64,000 nt of DNA from positions 1,302,001-1,366,000 of the forward strand of contig NZ_CP051774.1 of assembly GCF_012913485.1 (NCBI RefSeq), in the 5' to 3' direction. How positions within the stretch are numbered: the stretch's first letter is position 1; each line of letters begins with the position of its first letter. The DNA is from Luteolibacter luteus. GTDB taxonomy: Bacteria > Verrucomicrobiota > Verrucomicrobiia > Verrucomicrobiales > Akkermansiaceae. The notes beneath the pieces are model-generated. The model saw nothing but the letters and a program-made list of their open reading frames with translations, did no database searches and was not told where the DNA came from. The position numbers were made by a program, and so were the translations under genes. Positions 1-7,826 of the stretch are shown in pieces.

Positions 1-529
1 AGTGCCATGCCAACCTGAAGCGTGCCGAGGAGTGCCATGGGGCCGAGCGTGGGGCGCTGAGCCTAGAGCGGAGAGATTGAGGGGGCGGGATTGGGCGCGT
101 TCGGGGGACGGGCAGCGCCTACAAACAAACGCCCCGGTGGGGAGAAGCCACCGGGGCGTTCGCTGCTAATGTCACACCATGGCGCGACGACCATGACCCT
201 AGCATATCCGGAGCCAACAGACAAGGTCCGGAGGTTTGACGGCCGGATTGCAGCCTGTTAGTCTTCGCGTGGGTTAGCCGCAGGAGCTGCGAGCGTTCTG
301 CAGCTGTTGTGGCGCTGATCCCACCCCGGTGCCGCGGACCCCTGCAGGGGGGCCTAAAGGGGTTCGCGGCGCCTCTCCCTCCGGTCCAGCAGGTAGGAGG
401 AATAATTCCCGGATGTGGGACCCTTGCGGGACCCCTTTTTTGTGCTCTAACTTCGGTGCGCCATTCGATGAGGCCGGCGAGCGGGCGAAGATGCTCGCGC
501 GGCTGCTGTGAGCAACCCAGCATGGTCGC
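1..529. other. Gene-free left edge
   Basis: No convincing gene is seen. A long open frame on the minus strand covers 119-1003, but it runs antisense through the SRAP gene and has arginine/proline-rich, family-less content, so it is a shadow. The stretch holds one strong hairpin (128-160) and several short G/C-rich inverted repeats near 330-440. It is presumably the 5' region of the SRAP gene and the end of whatever lies to the left. Confidence 0.5.
128..160. terminator. Strong GC hairpin, terminator-like
   Basis: A perfect 13-bp stem, AACGCCCCGGTGG paired with CCACCGGGGCGTT, with a 7-nt loop. On the minus strand the stem is followed by TGTTTGT. On the plus strand the T run is weak. It probably ends a transcript; the direction is uncertain. 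Confidence 0.5.
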
Positions 530-1180
530 ATGTGCACGGCCTACAAGATCGGCAACGTGGAGCGCTTCGACGTGGATTGGCTGGTGGCCGATGCCTTCGA
601 GGCGGCGATGGCCGATGAGGAGATGTATCAGATCATCCGGCCCACGCTGAGGGCACCGGTGGCGATGGCCGACGGGAAGATCCGGATCATGGCGTGGGGC
701 TTTCGCCGGCCGGTGCCAGGCGGAAAGACGAAGCAGCTGTGGCGAACCATCGTGAACTCCCGCGAGGACAAGCTCCAAGGCGGGACTTGGGGAAAAGCCT
801 TTCGCGAGCGACGCTGCCTGATTCCTGCGGCGTCCTTCTTCGAATGGGTGGAAGGGCCCGATAAGAAGGCGATGCCGCTGGAGTTTACCCGCCCGGGCGG
901 GCAAGGCCTGTGGATCGCAGGAATTTGGGAAGAGGACAAGGAGCGCGGGCAATGCTTCTCGATGATCACCACCGAACCGACCGCAGCAATTCAACCGGTG
1001 CATGACCGAATGCCGGCGGTGCTGGCGAGCGATCAGCTACGGCCCTTCATGAATTTCGAACTGAACGAATTCGGACCCTCAGCGGTGCCGCTAGTTTGGA
1101 AGGAGACCGAGAATTTCCTGAAGCGGAAGCCGGAGAAGCCCATGCCACCCAAGGGGCCCGTGCAGGGAGAGCTGTTCTGA
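530..1180 (+). CDS. SOS response-associated peptidase (SRAP/HMCES/YedK-like)
   Basis: 216 aa, the usual length for SRAP proteins, which bind abasic sites in single-stranded DNA by forming a covalent thiazolidine with the N-terminal cysteine. The start is fixed by Cys2, the residue exposed when Met1 is removed. Other family residues are visible: Asn76 in VNSRED, Glu105 in the block RRCLIPAASFFEW, and His158 in PVHDRMPAV. The protein is complete. It lies in the same prophage arm as Ku, suggesting a DNA repair or DNA protection set. It converges with the next gene with only 8 bp between them. Confidence 0.93.
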   Translation: MCTAYKIGNVERFDVDWLVADAFEAAMADEEMYQIIRPTLRAPVAMADGKIRIMAWGFRRPVPGGKTKQLWRTIVNSREDKLQGGTWGKAFRERRCLIPAASFFEWVEGPDKKAMPLEFTRPGGQGLWIAGIWEEDKERGQCFSMITTEPTAAIQPVHDRMPAVLASDQLRPFMNFELNEFGPSAVPLVWKETENFLKRKPEKPMPPKGPVQGELF

Positions 1181-1188
1181 AAGAAGGA

Positions 1189-1824
1189 TCATTGTCCCGG
1201 CCCCATGCCGTGGCGTTTCCTTAGCTCCTCAACGACATCAATTTTCTTTCGCGAGCGCTTCTTTGCTGGCTTGGGAGGGGCCGGGGCAAAGAACCGCTGA
1301 AGGTGTTCCATGTAAGCTTGAGCCTCCTCCGGGGTGCGTTGCGGTGGCGGTGGAGGATCTGCTTTTCCATCTTGGCGAGGACCCTCCCAGGGCTCGCGGC
1401 TGGGAATGCGTCCCTCACGCCAAAAGACAGTACCGCTGTAAACCACCATGATCTTCTTGCTCAACAGATCGCAGCCGTAGATGTCGAGAATCCAACATCG
1501 GTCGCCGGGCTTCCAACCGGGCAGGCGATTGCACTGCCAGCGGCGCAGATGGATCGGCGCCGGGTTTCGGTCCTCCATTTCGCTGGGAAAATAGAACTCG
1601 AGCATGTCGGCCCCGTCGGGCCCAAGGCCCCGAGTGAGGATGCAATAGTCGGCTTGGTGCCAGATACGTTCCCTCAGCCAATTCCCGGAGTATAGAAGGC
1701 GGAGGTGCCCTTTGTGGCAATCAAGCCAGCATTCCCGGTTATCCATCCAAAAGCCGGGATAGTCCCAGTAGGAAGAGCCAATGACGCGGTGGCCATCATT
1801 CACCACAAGCGGAGGTACTGACAT
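1189..1824 (-). CDS. Hypothetical protein
   Basis: 211 aa from the ATG at 1824, which lies 5 bp after the stop of the upstream small gene; an in-frame ATG at 1857 would overlap that gene. The protein is rich in Trp and Cys, with a central part reading like a small beta domain (GWKPGDRCWILDIYG) and a Pro-rich then Lys/Arg-rich C-terminus. I recognise no family. With 1830-2111 it forms a two-gene minus-strand unit between SRAP and Ku. Confidence 0.6.
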   Translation of the reverse strand: MSVPPLVVNDGHRVIGSSYWDYPGFWMDNRECWLDCHKGHLRLLYSGNWLRERIWHQADYCILTRGLGPDGADMLEFYFPSEMEDRNPAPIHLRRWQCNRLPGWKPGDRCWILDIYGCDLLSKKIMVVYSGTVFWREGRIPSREPWEGPRQDGKADPPPPPQRTPEEAQAYMEHLQRFFAPAPPKPAKKRSRKKIDVVEELRKRHGMGPGQ

Positions 1825-1829
1825 GACCG

Positions 1830-2111
1830 TCACGCGATGCGTTTCCAAACCTGGCACTCACCCTTGGTGAAGGGAACGGCGGGATGCTGGGTGCGCTCAA
1901 AGAGCCAGACGGGACACGCACCGTCAAAGGTGGCAGGATCGAAGGGATCCGGGGCAGTGGCCTGGTAACGCTGAAGAGCGGTTCGTCCCCACCATTCCTC
2001 GACAAAGGCGGGATACTCCCAATCGCCGACGCGGCACTTTCCCACCGAGCCGGCATAACGTGCCGGGGGGAAGGTGCGGGGGGACGGAACCAAGAAAACG
2101 GCCGCGGTCAT
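1830..2111 (-). CDS. Small hypothetical protein
   Basis: 93 aa. No family recognised. It contains WEYPAFVEEWWG and a Cys-containing motif FDGACPVWLFER. It lies directly upstream of the 211-aa gene and is divergent from Ku, whose start is about 150 bp away. The tight spacing with its neighbour is the main support for it being real. Confidence 0.5.
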   Translation of the reverse strand: MTAAVFLVPSPRTFPPARYAGSVGKCRVGDWEYPAFVEEWWGRTALQRYQATAPDPFDPATFDGACPVWLFERTQHPAVPFTKGECQVWKRIA

Positions 2112-2263
2112 GTGTTCTTGTGAACACTATTTTTGAGTGGCCGTCAAGGTTGGCAAGACGCGATATTTCAAAAGAAAACCATGCAATCCGCATTTGAAGC
2201 AGGAGCCGGGCATTGTTTTTAAAGGGAATCCGGAGCGGTACAGATTATGCGAAAAAGTTTCTC

Positions 2264-3160
2264 ATGGCTGCGAGATCGATTTGGAAAGGGGCGATCGCTT
2301 TCGGCTTGGTCAATATCCCGGTAGGATTGACCAGCGCGGAGGACCGGACCGACGTGGGGTTGCATCTGGTCGATAGCGAAAATCACGCGAGGATCCGGTA
2401 CGAGAAGGTGAATGCGGAAACCGGCAAGCCGGTGCCATGGGAGCGTCTCGTGAAAGGCTATGAACACGAGGAGGGACATTTCGTGCTCTTCGACGAGTCC
2501 GAGCTGGAAAGTATCCGACCCAAGCTGACCAAGACCATCGAAATCACCCAGTTCGTGAAGCTCGAGGACATCGAGCCGCTCTTATTTGAGAAGCCCTACT
2601 ATCTGGAGCCCGAGAAGCGGGGGAAGAAAGCCTATGCGCTTCTGCGCGAAACGTTGCGAGAAACCGGCATGGCTGGCGTCGCGCGAGTGGTGATCCGGAC
2701 GAAGGAATATCTGTGCGCGATGTTCGTGCGAGACGAGGTGATCGTCCTGATGGCAATGCGATTTCCCCAGGAGATTCGCTCACCCAAGAAGCTCGATCTA
2801 CCGGAGACGGACGATCCGCAGTATCAGCCGGGGAAGAAGGAGATGGAGCTCGCCAAGCGACTGGTGGCGGACATGACCGAGGAGTGGGACCCGGAGCAAC
2901 ATCACGACGACTATCAAGCCGCGTTGCTCGCCTACATTGACGAGAAAGTCGCGAAAGGCGGCACGGCTGCGGTGCGCGGCGGAGGGCGACGGGAAGATGC
3001 CGGGATCGTATCCGGCGGAAACGTGGTGGATCTCGCCGAGTATCTCGAGAAGAGCCTGAAGAAAAGCGAGAAGGCGAAGCCTACCGCAGGTCCTTCGAAA
3101 CCCGCCGCGAAGAAGGCTGCAAAGAAAGCCGCCAAGAAGGCAGCGAAGAAGTCGGCCTAA
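2264..3160 (+). CDS. ku: Ku protein (bacterial non-homologous end joining)
   Basis: 298 aa from the ATG at 2264, where the classic bacterial Ku N-terminus MAARSIWKGAIAFGLV begins; the open frame extends upstream to 2213 but that part is not Ku-like. The Ku core spans about residues 3-255 (IPVGL, ITQFVKLEDI, PYYLEPEK, RVVIRTKEYLCA). The C-terminus is a Lys/Ala-rich tail of the DNA-binding type seen in many bacterial Ku proteins. Ku homodimers ring DNA ends and recruit ligase D. No ligD is visible in the window, so this copy would need a host or distant ligase. Its position in a phage arm suggests an end-protection or genome circularisation role (inference). Confidence 0.95.
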   Translation: MAARSIWKGAIAFGLVNIPVGLTSAEDRTDVGLHLVDSENHARIRYEKVNAETGKPVPWERLVKGYEHEEGHFVLFDESELESIRPKLTKTIEITQFVKLEDIEPLLFEKPYYLEPEKRGKKAYALLRETLRETGMAGVARVVIRTKEYLCAMFVRDEVIVLMAMRFPQEIRSPKKLDLPETDDPQYQPGKKEMELAKRLVADMTEEWDPEQHHDDYQAALLAYIDEKVAKGGTAAVRGGGRREDAGIVSGGNVVDLAEYLEKSLKKSEKAKPTAGPSKPAAKKAAKKAAKKAAKKSA

Positions 3161-3393
3161 TCTAATCAACCGGGTGCCCCCGATGGTGAGTACGAGGATG
3201 CCTGCATCGCTTGAGTTCGGGTGCGGTCGCGTCGTGCCTCCCGAGCTTTCCTGCAAATAGCTAGACCTCGCGGACCGCCAACTTCGCCCCAGTGCTACAA
3301 TCACGGCTGGAGCAACGAATTGCAATCCGCTCGATCTGGGCTTATCCATAACGCCCTGCTATCACCCGGCCTTCCAATCCTGTCCCGATTGCC

Positions 3394-3513
3394 ATGCCGC
3401 GCTACCAACAAGTCAAACGAGCCTTCTCCCGACTCTACGGGGAAGTGCCCATACTCATATTCGCACTCCTGATCATGGGGGCCGTCGCAATCCTCTATTT
3501 CGAAGGCTTCTGA
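3394..3513 (+). CDS. Tiny single-span membrane protein
   Basis: 39 aa. A basic, amphipathic N-terminus (MPRYQQVKRAFSRLYGE) precedes one strongly hydrophobic helix, IFALLIMGAVAILYF. The stop overlaps the ATG of the next gene (TGATG at 3511-3515), so translation of the two is very likely coupled. A second pair of similar design lies at 4967-5468, with the membrane protein downstream, which supports a real gene. Confidence 0.6.
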   Translation: MPRYQQVKRAFSRLYGEVPILIFALLIMGAVAILYFEGF

Positions 3514-3821
3514 TGCGCACCAAACCGAGCTTGCGCGAGATCCGGGAAGCCATCACCCGGAGAAGAGTGGTCACGTTCGAGTGGCGGGGTCTGCAAGTGA
3601 AAGCCGAGCCGAGGGTCCTTGGACAGGGAGGCCGGTATCGCACCTATTTGCTCTTGGCTTGGCAGTTGGAGGCAGACGAGGGATGGCAGCTCTTCCGCTT
3701 CAGCGAGATTTACGAGTTCAGGGCGCTTCCTGAACCGATCCGGTTGGATCGCCCTCCCTGCGGGCGGCTAAAACGCGAGATCCACGAACTGGATACCTGG
3801 GGATCTCCAGTTCAGGAGTAA
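3513..3821 (+). CDS. Stand-alone WYL-like domain protein
   Basis: 102 aa. The pattern (LREIREAITRRRVVTFEWRG, EPRVLGQ, YLLLAW, WQLFRFSEIYEF, RPPC) resembles a WYL ligand-sensing domain without the usual helix-turn-helix. It is clearly homologous to the protein at 4967-5329, sharing KPSL.EIR.AI, VEPR.LGQ, LAW.L and the ending R.DRPPC/RSTRPPC. Coupled to the tiny membrane protein upstream; a perfect terminator follows. Function unknown; WYL assignment is by pattern only. Confidence 0.75.
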   Translation: MRTKPSLREIREAITRRRVVTFEWRGLQVKAEPRVLGQGGRYRTYLLLAWQLEADEGWQLFRFSEIYEFRALPEPIRLDRPPCGRLKREIHELDTWGSPVQE

Positions 3822-3826
3822 GCTCT

Positions 3827-3866
3827 CGACGCCTCGACAAGCGAGGAGCTGCCGAGGCGTCGTTTA
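3827..3866 (+). terminator. Rho-independent terminator
   Basis: A perfect 10-bp stem CGACGCCTCG/CGAGGCGTCG (3827-3836 and 3853-3862) followed by TTT, six bases after the stop of the WYL-like gene. Confidence 0.75.
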
Positions 3867-4221
3867 GCCGGAGCGTCATGCGTTTGGAGCGATCCGGCTT
3901 CCGGGAGAAGCAAAAGCCCCGCCCGGAGTCTTGCCACCTTAAAGGGCCTGGTCCGGACGAGGGGTGCGGAGCGTCGGTCCAAGAAACTCCGCGCTTCAAG
4001 ATCGGGCGAGATTGGCGCGGATCAATGATGCTTCGTATCTCCAAAGAAAGAGGGGCTCCACCCGGAGCCCCTCGGTAACAGTCAGGATTCACATTTTCCG
4101 CGGGCACAATCCGCTGGAACCGCCTCGACGCAACAAATCAGGCCTACGAATTTGGCCTAGAAGACCCCGCGTTTTTCCCGGCAGGAGGTGCAAGGAGGAA
4201 AAACCAAAAGCTCCGGCAGGC
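3867..4221. other. Gene-free stretch with one hairpin
   Basis: No credible gene. The hairpin GAGGGGCTCC/GGAGCCCCTC (4050-4059 and 4064-4073) looks like a terminator, possibly for the minus-strand gene that ends at 4222. Confidence 0.45.
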
Positions 4222-4440
4222 TCAGGAGATCCGGATCCAGACCCAAGTGAGCTGGTGGTGTGGATCTTCCCGGAAGCCTCGACGGCGGAAGATCCATCGC
4301 TGCTCACCCGTTTCGTTCGCGATGACCTCGGGAAGTTCGAATGACCGGAATTCTGGATCCAGGTCCCATTCCTTTACGGCGGTTGCTTCGACCCAATCCC
4401 CGATTTCACAGTCCACTCTGAACGCTCGCTTCCTTCCCAT
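4222..4440 (-). CDS. Small hypothetical protein, DCEIG family member 1
   Basis: 72 aa from the ATG at 4440 (an ATG at 4449 is also in frame). No named family. It shares a pattern with the protein at 9520-9741: DCEIG(D/E), then a Val-rich strand, W-D, F near the middle, and GE..WIF. Two diverged copies with conserved tryptophans argue that both are real proteins. Probably a small single-domain beta protein. Confidence 0.55.
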   Translation of the reverse strand: MGRKRAFRVDCEIGDWVEATAVKEWDLDPEFRSFELPEVIANETGEQRWIFRRRGFREDPHHQLTWVWIRIS

Positions 4441-4449
4441 CCGCCGCAT

Positions 4450-4966
4450 GCCGGAAACCAGCGTCTGACCGTGAATTTTGCAAGCCGTGTTGGCGATCTT
4501 CGCGTCTGCACTGGAAGCGGGAGAGTCCTGCCTGCTCTACTCCGCCCTCCCAATAAAGAATAAAGCGTTGGAGGCGTCCCGCTGACGAGAAAGCACCGAG
4601 CCGCCTCCGTGGGTCAGGAGCATGTATCCTGCGGGGGGGGACTTGCACCTTGGCTGATCCACCTATCGAAAAAAGGAAATCGCGGATTTTTCTAACGATC
4701 CCGCGTTATTTGGGGCTGAGTATTTTAGGCCATCTTGACTTTTTTTCCGCGATTCACTATTCGCGATACGCACCATCGAATCCGGGGGGACTTTCCGGTG
4801 CGCCATGAACATGTCCGGCCCCGGCAGCCCTGCTGCCGGGGCCGCATCTTTGCAGGTACAATCTTGTAACCTGAGGGGAACGCGGCGCGTCGGAACGGTG
4901 AGGGCTTCAGGTGGACCGCTGCTGGGGCATCATCTTCGGTCCGCCTCCCTCACTCTCCTCACACCC
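4450..4966. other. Gene-free stretch; hairpin 4817-4843
   Basis: No gene seen. It contains the hairpin GGCCCCGGCAG/CTGCCGGGGCC (4817-4827, 4833-4843) followed by GCATCTTT, a likely terminator on the plus strand. An AT-richer patch at about 4660-4770, including a T8 run, could hold promoters. Confidence 0.45.
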
Positions 4967-5329
4967 ATGCGGATCAAACCATCCCTTCAAGAAATCCGCA
5001 GCGCGATCTTCCAGAAGCGCGTTATATCCTTCACCAATTCCTATAGCAAAGAGCGGGTGCGAGTTGAGCCTCGTATTTTGGGCCAAGCCGCGAGGACCAA
5101 GAGCTACGTGATCTTGGCTTGGGAGCTCGGCCCCGACCAGGATTTCGAAGCCGAATCGCCGGCGGCGGAATCCGGCGAGTGGAAACTTTTCCGTTTCTCA
5201 GATCTCCACGACTTGGAGGTGGAAACCCGGATGATCCGGTCCACGCGTCCCCCGTGCGATCTCCTTACCCAGATCTTTGCCATCGATACCTGCGCCGTCC
5301 CAGTGTGGAAGGCAGACCCAGCTCGCTAG
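4967..5329 (+). CDS. Stand-alone WYL-like domain protein, second copy
   Basis: 120 aa. The ATG at 4967 begins MRIKPSLQEIRSAI, which aligns with the N-terminus of the copy at 3513; the longer frame from 4805 is not conserved and runs through a hairpin. Compared with the first copy it has an acidic insertion (about residues 65-77, DFEAESPAAESGE) before WKLFRFSDLHDLEV. No helix-turn-helix is present, so it is a possible ligand-binding partner rather than a repressor. A tiny membrane protein follows at 34 bp. Confidence 0.75.
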   Translation: MRIKPSLQEIRSAIFQKRVISFTNSYSKERVRVEPRILGQAARTKSYVILAWELGPDQDFEAESPAAESGEWKLFRFSDLHDLEVETRMIRSTRPPCDLLTQIFAIDTCAVPVWKADPAR

Positions 5330-5363
5330 CCTTAGCATCTCTACCCGCATCGCCATAAACCAA

Positions 5364-5468
5364 ATGCCTCGGATGACCTTTCGGGAGAAGCTCTTCATTA
5401 CGATCGTAATCGCAGGGAGCATCGTCGCTTCCGCCATGGCAATTGCCCGGTTTGGTCCCGACCTGTAG
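5364..5468 (+). CDS. Tiny single-span membrane protein
   Basis: 34 aa. A short basic N-terminus (MPRMTFREK) precedes one hydrophobic helix, LFITIVIAGSIVASAMAIA. It follows the second WYL-like gene at 34 bp and has the same layout as the 39-aa protein at 3394 (MPR start, basic residues, one helix, very short tail). The frame is open further upstream, but that part overlaps the WYL-like gene. Confidence 0.5.
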   Translation: MPRMTFREKLFITIVIAGSIVASAMAIARFGPDL

Positions 5469-5956
5469 ATGATCAGCCAATGCCCGAAGTTACTCTCAGT
5501 AGGTCCTTAGCCTGGATCGATTAAGTTCGCTCCGGGCTCTGGTTTTCGGCTTAGACTCGCCATCCCGATTTGACATGTGGGCAAAACCGGGCACCTTCCG
5601 CCCGCCGCCAGCGATGCCCCCACTCGCTGTCCCGCCCTAGGAAAAACCCGCCGCCGTCGTGCCCCCAAACGATCCCGGTGGGTTTCTCTTGTACTCACTG
5701 CCGTCAGGGGCCGCTTCTCTCCAAAGAATTCCCAAGGGGTCCGTCGCCGAACCCCTTGGGCTGCCCTGCTCCTCACGGAGGAGTGCTCATGACAAAGGAG
5801 AATGTTACCGCCAAACAACCGGTTGCTAAGGGTTTCTCCGTAAGAAGATCTGCTAGATGCGGTACGTGTCCCGAGGCACCCAGCGGTTCCCTGAGGAACA
5901 GAAAGGCCCGCCGGTCCGTCCGGCGAGCCCTCTGTTTCAAGGTCAGTGCAACAGCA
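5469..5956. other. Gene-free stretch with two hairpins
   Basis: No gene seen. The hairpin CCCAAGGGGT/ACCCCTTGGG lies at 5731-5760, and the terminator of the following minus-strand lipoprotein gene at 5905-5929. Confidence 0.45.
5905..5929 (-). terminator. Terminator of the small lipoprotein gene
   Basis: On the minus strand GGCTCGCCGG-ACGGA-CCGGCGGGCC is followed by TTTCTGTT, 27 bases after the stop at 5957. Confidence 0.65.
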
Positions 5957-6241
5957 CTACTCTTTCTTGGACTCCGGCGGGGGGACCGGTTCATTCTCCT
6001 CTTCCTTGGGGATGTCCACGTCGATTGTTGGAACCTTCATCTCCACCTTTTTCTCGCCCACGGTTACTTCCGGACCGTGAACCTCGTATTTGGGGAGCTT
6101 GGCCTCGCCCTCGACGTCGACCTTCACCTTCGGGAGTTCGCCGTCCTCTTTCTTGTCCACATCGCAGGAGACGAGAAGACAAGTGTAAGAGAAGAGGCCT
6201 ACAGCGGCACCGATGCAAGAGGAGAATATATCGGGTTTCAT
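5957..6241 (-). CDS. Small lipoprotein with alternating-valine repeats
   Basis: 94 aa. The N-terminus is a lipoprotein signal with lipobox LLVSC (Cys at about residue 26). The mature part is an alternating hydrophilic/Val pattern (LPKVKVDVEGEAKLPKYEV, then VTVGEKKVEMKVPTIDVDIP), which predicts a long amphipathic beta structure, followed by an acidic, Pro-rich tail. Small lipoproteins of this style recur in Verrucomicrobiota but have no known function. Likely a periplasmic or outer-membrane lipoprotein. Confidence 0.75.
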   Translation of the reverse strand: MKPDIFSSCIGAAVGLFSYTCLLVSCDVDKKEDGELPKVKVDVEGEAKLPKYEVHGPEVTVGEKKVEMKVPTIDVDIPKEEENEPVPPPESKKE

Positions 6242-6394
6242 GTCGACGGTTACCTAGCAAAGCGAGTGCCGGGTCGCACAACCCTCTGTAATGACCAGCC
6301 CAATCACTGATTCCTAGCAAGTTGCAAACCATTCGCACGCTTGATCACCCTTCGTGGCAGCGCATAGTGAATTGTTACCTATGCAAATAGTCGA

Positions 6395-6526
6395 TCACCA
6401 GATCCCCATGGATAAAGCATATCCATATCGATATACTCCGAATACATAAACCCAAAGGTAAGACGCATCCGACGGCGACGCGGTTACAAAGAAAATCACG
6501 CCCCCGACCGATTCTCCTCGGTTCAT
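6395..6526 (-). CDS. Tiny hydrophobic protein coupled to the coiled-coil gene
   Basis: 43 aa. The ATG overlaps the stop of the preceding small gene (ATGA, 6523-6526). It has a hydrophobic stretch (VGGVIFFVTA) and an aromatic segment (YLWVYVFGVYRYGY), suggesting membrane association. Its place at the end of the lysis cassette would fit an accessory lysis protein, but nothing more specific can be shown. Confidence 0.35.
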   Translation of the reverse strand: MNRGESVGGVIFFVTASPSDASYLWVYVFGVYRYGYALSMGIW

Positions 6527-6678
6527 GGCAGTCGCATAGGGCAGCCGGCCTTCGGGCAGGCCTTGAGGCGAGTGAGCTCCAGCTCGAGCTTGTGCTGTCC
6601 CTCGCGGAGCTTTTGCCGATCGGAATCGCACTCCTTGTGTTTGTCCTCGGAATCGGTGAGACGCCTGCGCTTGGCCAA
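6523..6678 (-). CDS. Small charged helical protein (TTG start)
   Basis: 51 aa. It starts at TTG 6678, seven bases after the stop of the exported calcium-repeat gene. Very high in charge, with a helix-forming core (EDKHKECDSDRQKLREGQHK, then LELELTRLK) and a Cys-Pro tail with two Cys (ACPKAGCPM). It is probably a short coiled coil. Its stop overlaps the start of the hydrophobic 43-aa frame. The overlapping pair at the end of a lysis cassette recalls Rz/Rz1 layouts, but no signal peptide or membrane helix is seen here. Confidence 0.45.
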   Translation of the reverse strand: MAKRRRLTDSEDKHKECDSDRQKLREGQHKLELELTRLKACPKAGCPMRLP

Positions 6679-6684
6679 CTATCA

Positions 6685-7740
6685 TTATTCGACTCGCACC
6701 CTCCAGAACTTCGCGCCATCGTCGGTAGATTCAAAGAGGCGGCGAACCTCAGATCCGGTGCCTTCGATGAGCAGTGCGGTATCGACCCAGGTGTCGAGAT
6801 CGACGGAGGATTGCACGCGGTAGTTTGTGCCGAGCTTCGTGACGATGCGGAGCTCGATGGCGGGATGGATCGTCATCGCTGCGGAGGGGAAGCTGAGAGG
6901 ATCGGTCGGGGATTTGCCGGATTTCCATTCCGCCCCATCAAGAAAACCATCGCCATCCGTATCGGCGAGAAGCGGGTTTGAGTGGACGATCTGTAGCTCT
7001 TCCCGGTCGTTGAGGCCGTCACCATCGGTGTCGGCCTTGGCTGGGTCTGTGTGGTGGATGTTGACCTCATCAGGATCAAGGAGGCCGTCGCCGTCAGTGT
7101 CGATGGGAGGTGGTACAAGCGATAGCGCGACCCAGCCGGTGCCGGGATGCGACATCAAGCCGTAGACGTAGCTGCCCGACGGCAGATAGCCATCTTCGTC
7201 CAAGAGTTCCGAGAGGGGCACTGTCAAGCCCGAGACAAAGAAGCTACCTCCCGACTGGGTAAGCGCCATCGGTTCGGTAAGCTCAAAGAAGATCAGAATC
7301 CGGGTGCTGCAACTTACCAAGTCAGGTGTTCCGGTCACGACGGTCGAGTTCACCTCGAAGCGCATGTTTGCGGAGGCCAACTCCCCGTTGCTGCCGGGTG
7401 AGGTCGCCCACTGCGGGACACTGAAGCTGTAATTGAGCGACGGCTGAATTCCTCCGGACCAGGTGAATCCCGGGTGGGTTGTAGCCGGCGGGGCGTCGAG
7501 CACCTTGGAGAATGACTTCGCGACCGGCGGGAGTGCGGTCTGAGAGAAGTTGAATGGAAATTCCTCGGTGCGATACAGGCGGCTTTCGGTTCCTCCTTCC
7601 GGATATGAAAGCACCCAGTTCCCCTCACCAATGATCGAACAACTTCCCTGAATGTTGGAAGTAAGGTTCTTGATCTGGGCTTGGGTGGTCGCGGTTAGGG
7701 AAACCGCGGCGAGGGCAGCGAGGTGGAGGAAGGGTCTCAC
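6685..7740 (-). CDS. Exported thrombospondin-type-3 (calcium repeat) protein
   Basis: 351 aa from the GTG at 7740, which gives a clean signal peptide (MRPFLHLAALAAVSL...TQA). Residues about 30-215 form an unidentified beta-rich domain. Three DTDGDG calcium-binding repeats follow (about 220-290: IDTDGDGLLDPDEV, ADTDGDGLNDREE, ADTDGDGFLDGAE). The C-terminal 60 residues resemble the verrucomicrobial SVDLDTWVDT end domain. It lies between the holin-like gene and the small coiled-coil gene, so it is cargo carried by the phage and probably displayed or secreted by the lysogen. A virion tail decoration is an alternative. Confidence 0.75.
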   Translation of the reverse strand: MRPFLHLAALAAVSLTATTQAQIKNLTSNIQGSCSIIGEGNWVLSYPEGGTESRLYRTEEFPFNFSQTALPPVAKSFSKVLDAPPATTHPGFTWSGGIQPSLNYSFSVPQWATSPGSNGELASANMRFEVNSTVVTGTPDLVSCSTRILIFFELTEPMALTQSGGSFFVSGLTVPLSELLDEDGYLPSGSYVYGLMSHPGTGWVALSLVPPPIDTDGDGLLDPDEVNIHHTDPAKADTDGDGLNDREELQIVHSNPLLADTDGDGFLDGAEWKSGKSPTDPLSFPSAAMTIHPAIELRIVTKLGTNYRVQSSVDLDTWVDTALLIEGTGSEVRRLFESTDDGAKFWRVRVE

Positions 7741-7826
7741 GAGCGGGAGGGTGCCGGATGCGGGCCCTGTCTCAAGCGAATAGCGGCAGGATACGTGGAC
7801 GCGTAGGGAAGTAGGCCGAACTGGTT

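Noticed and set aside
119-1003. 294-aa minus-strand open frame
   Set aside because: Antisense to the SRAP gene, biased composition, no recognisable family.
4805-4966. N-terminal extension of the second WYL-like gene
   Set aside because: Not shared with the first copy and crosses a hairpin; the ATG at 4967 aligns with the homologue.
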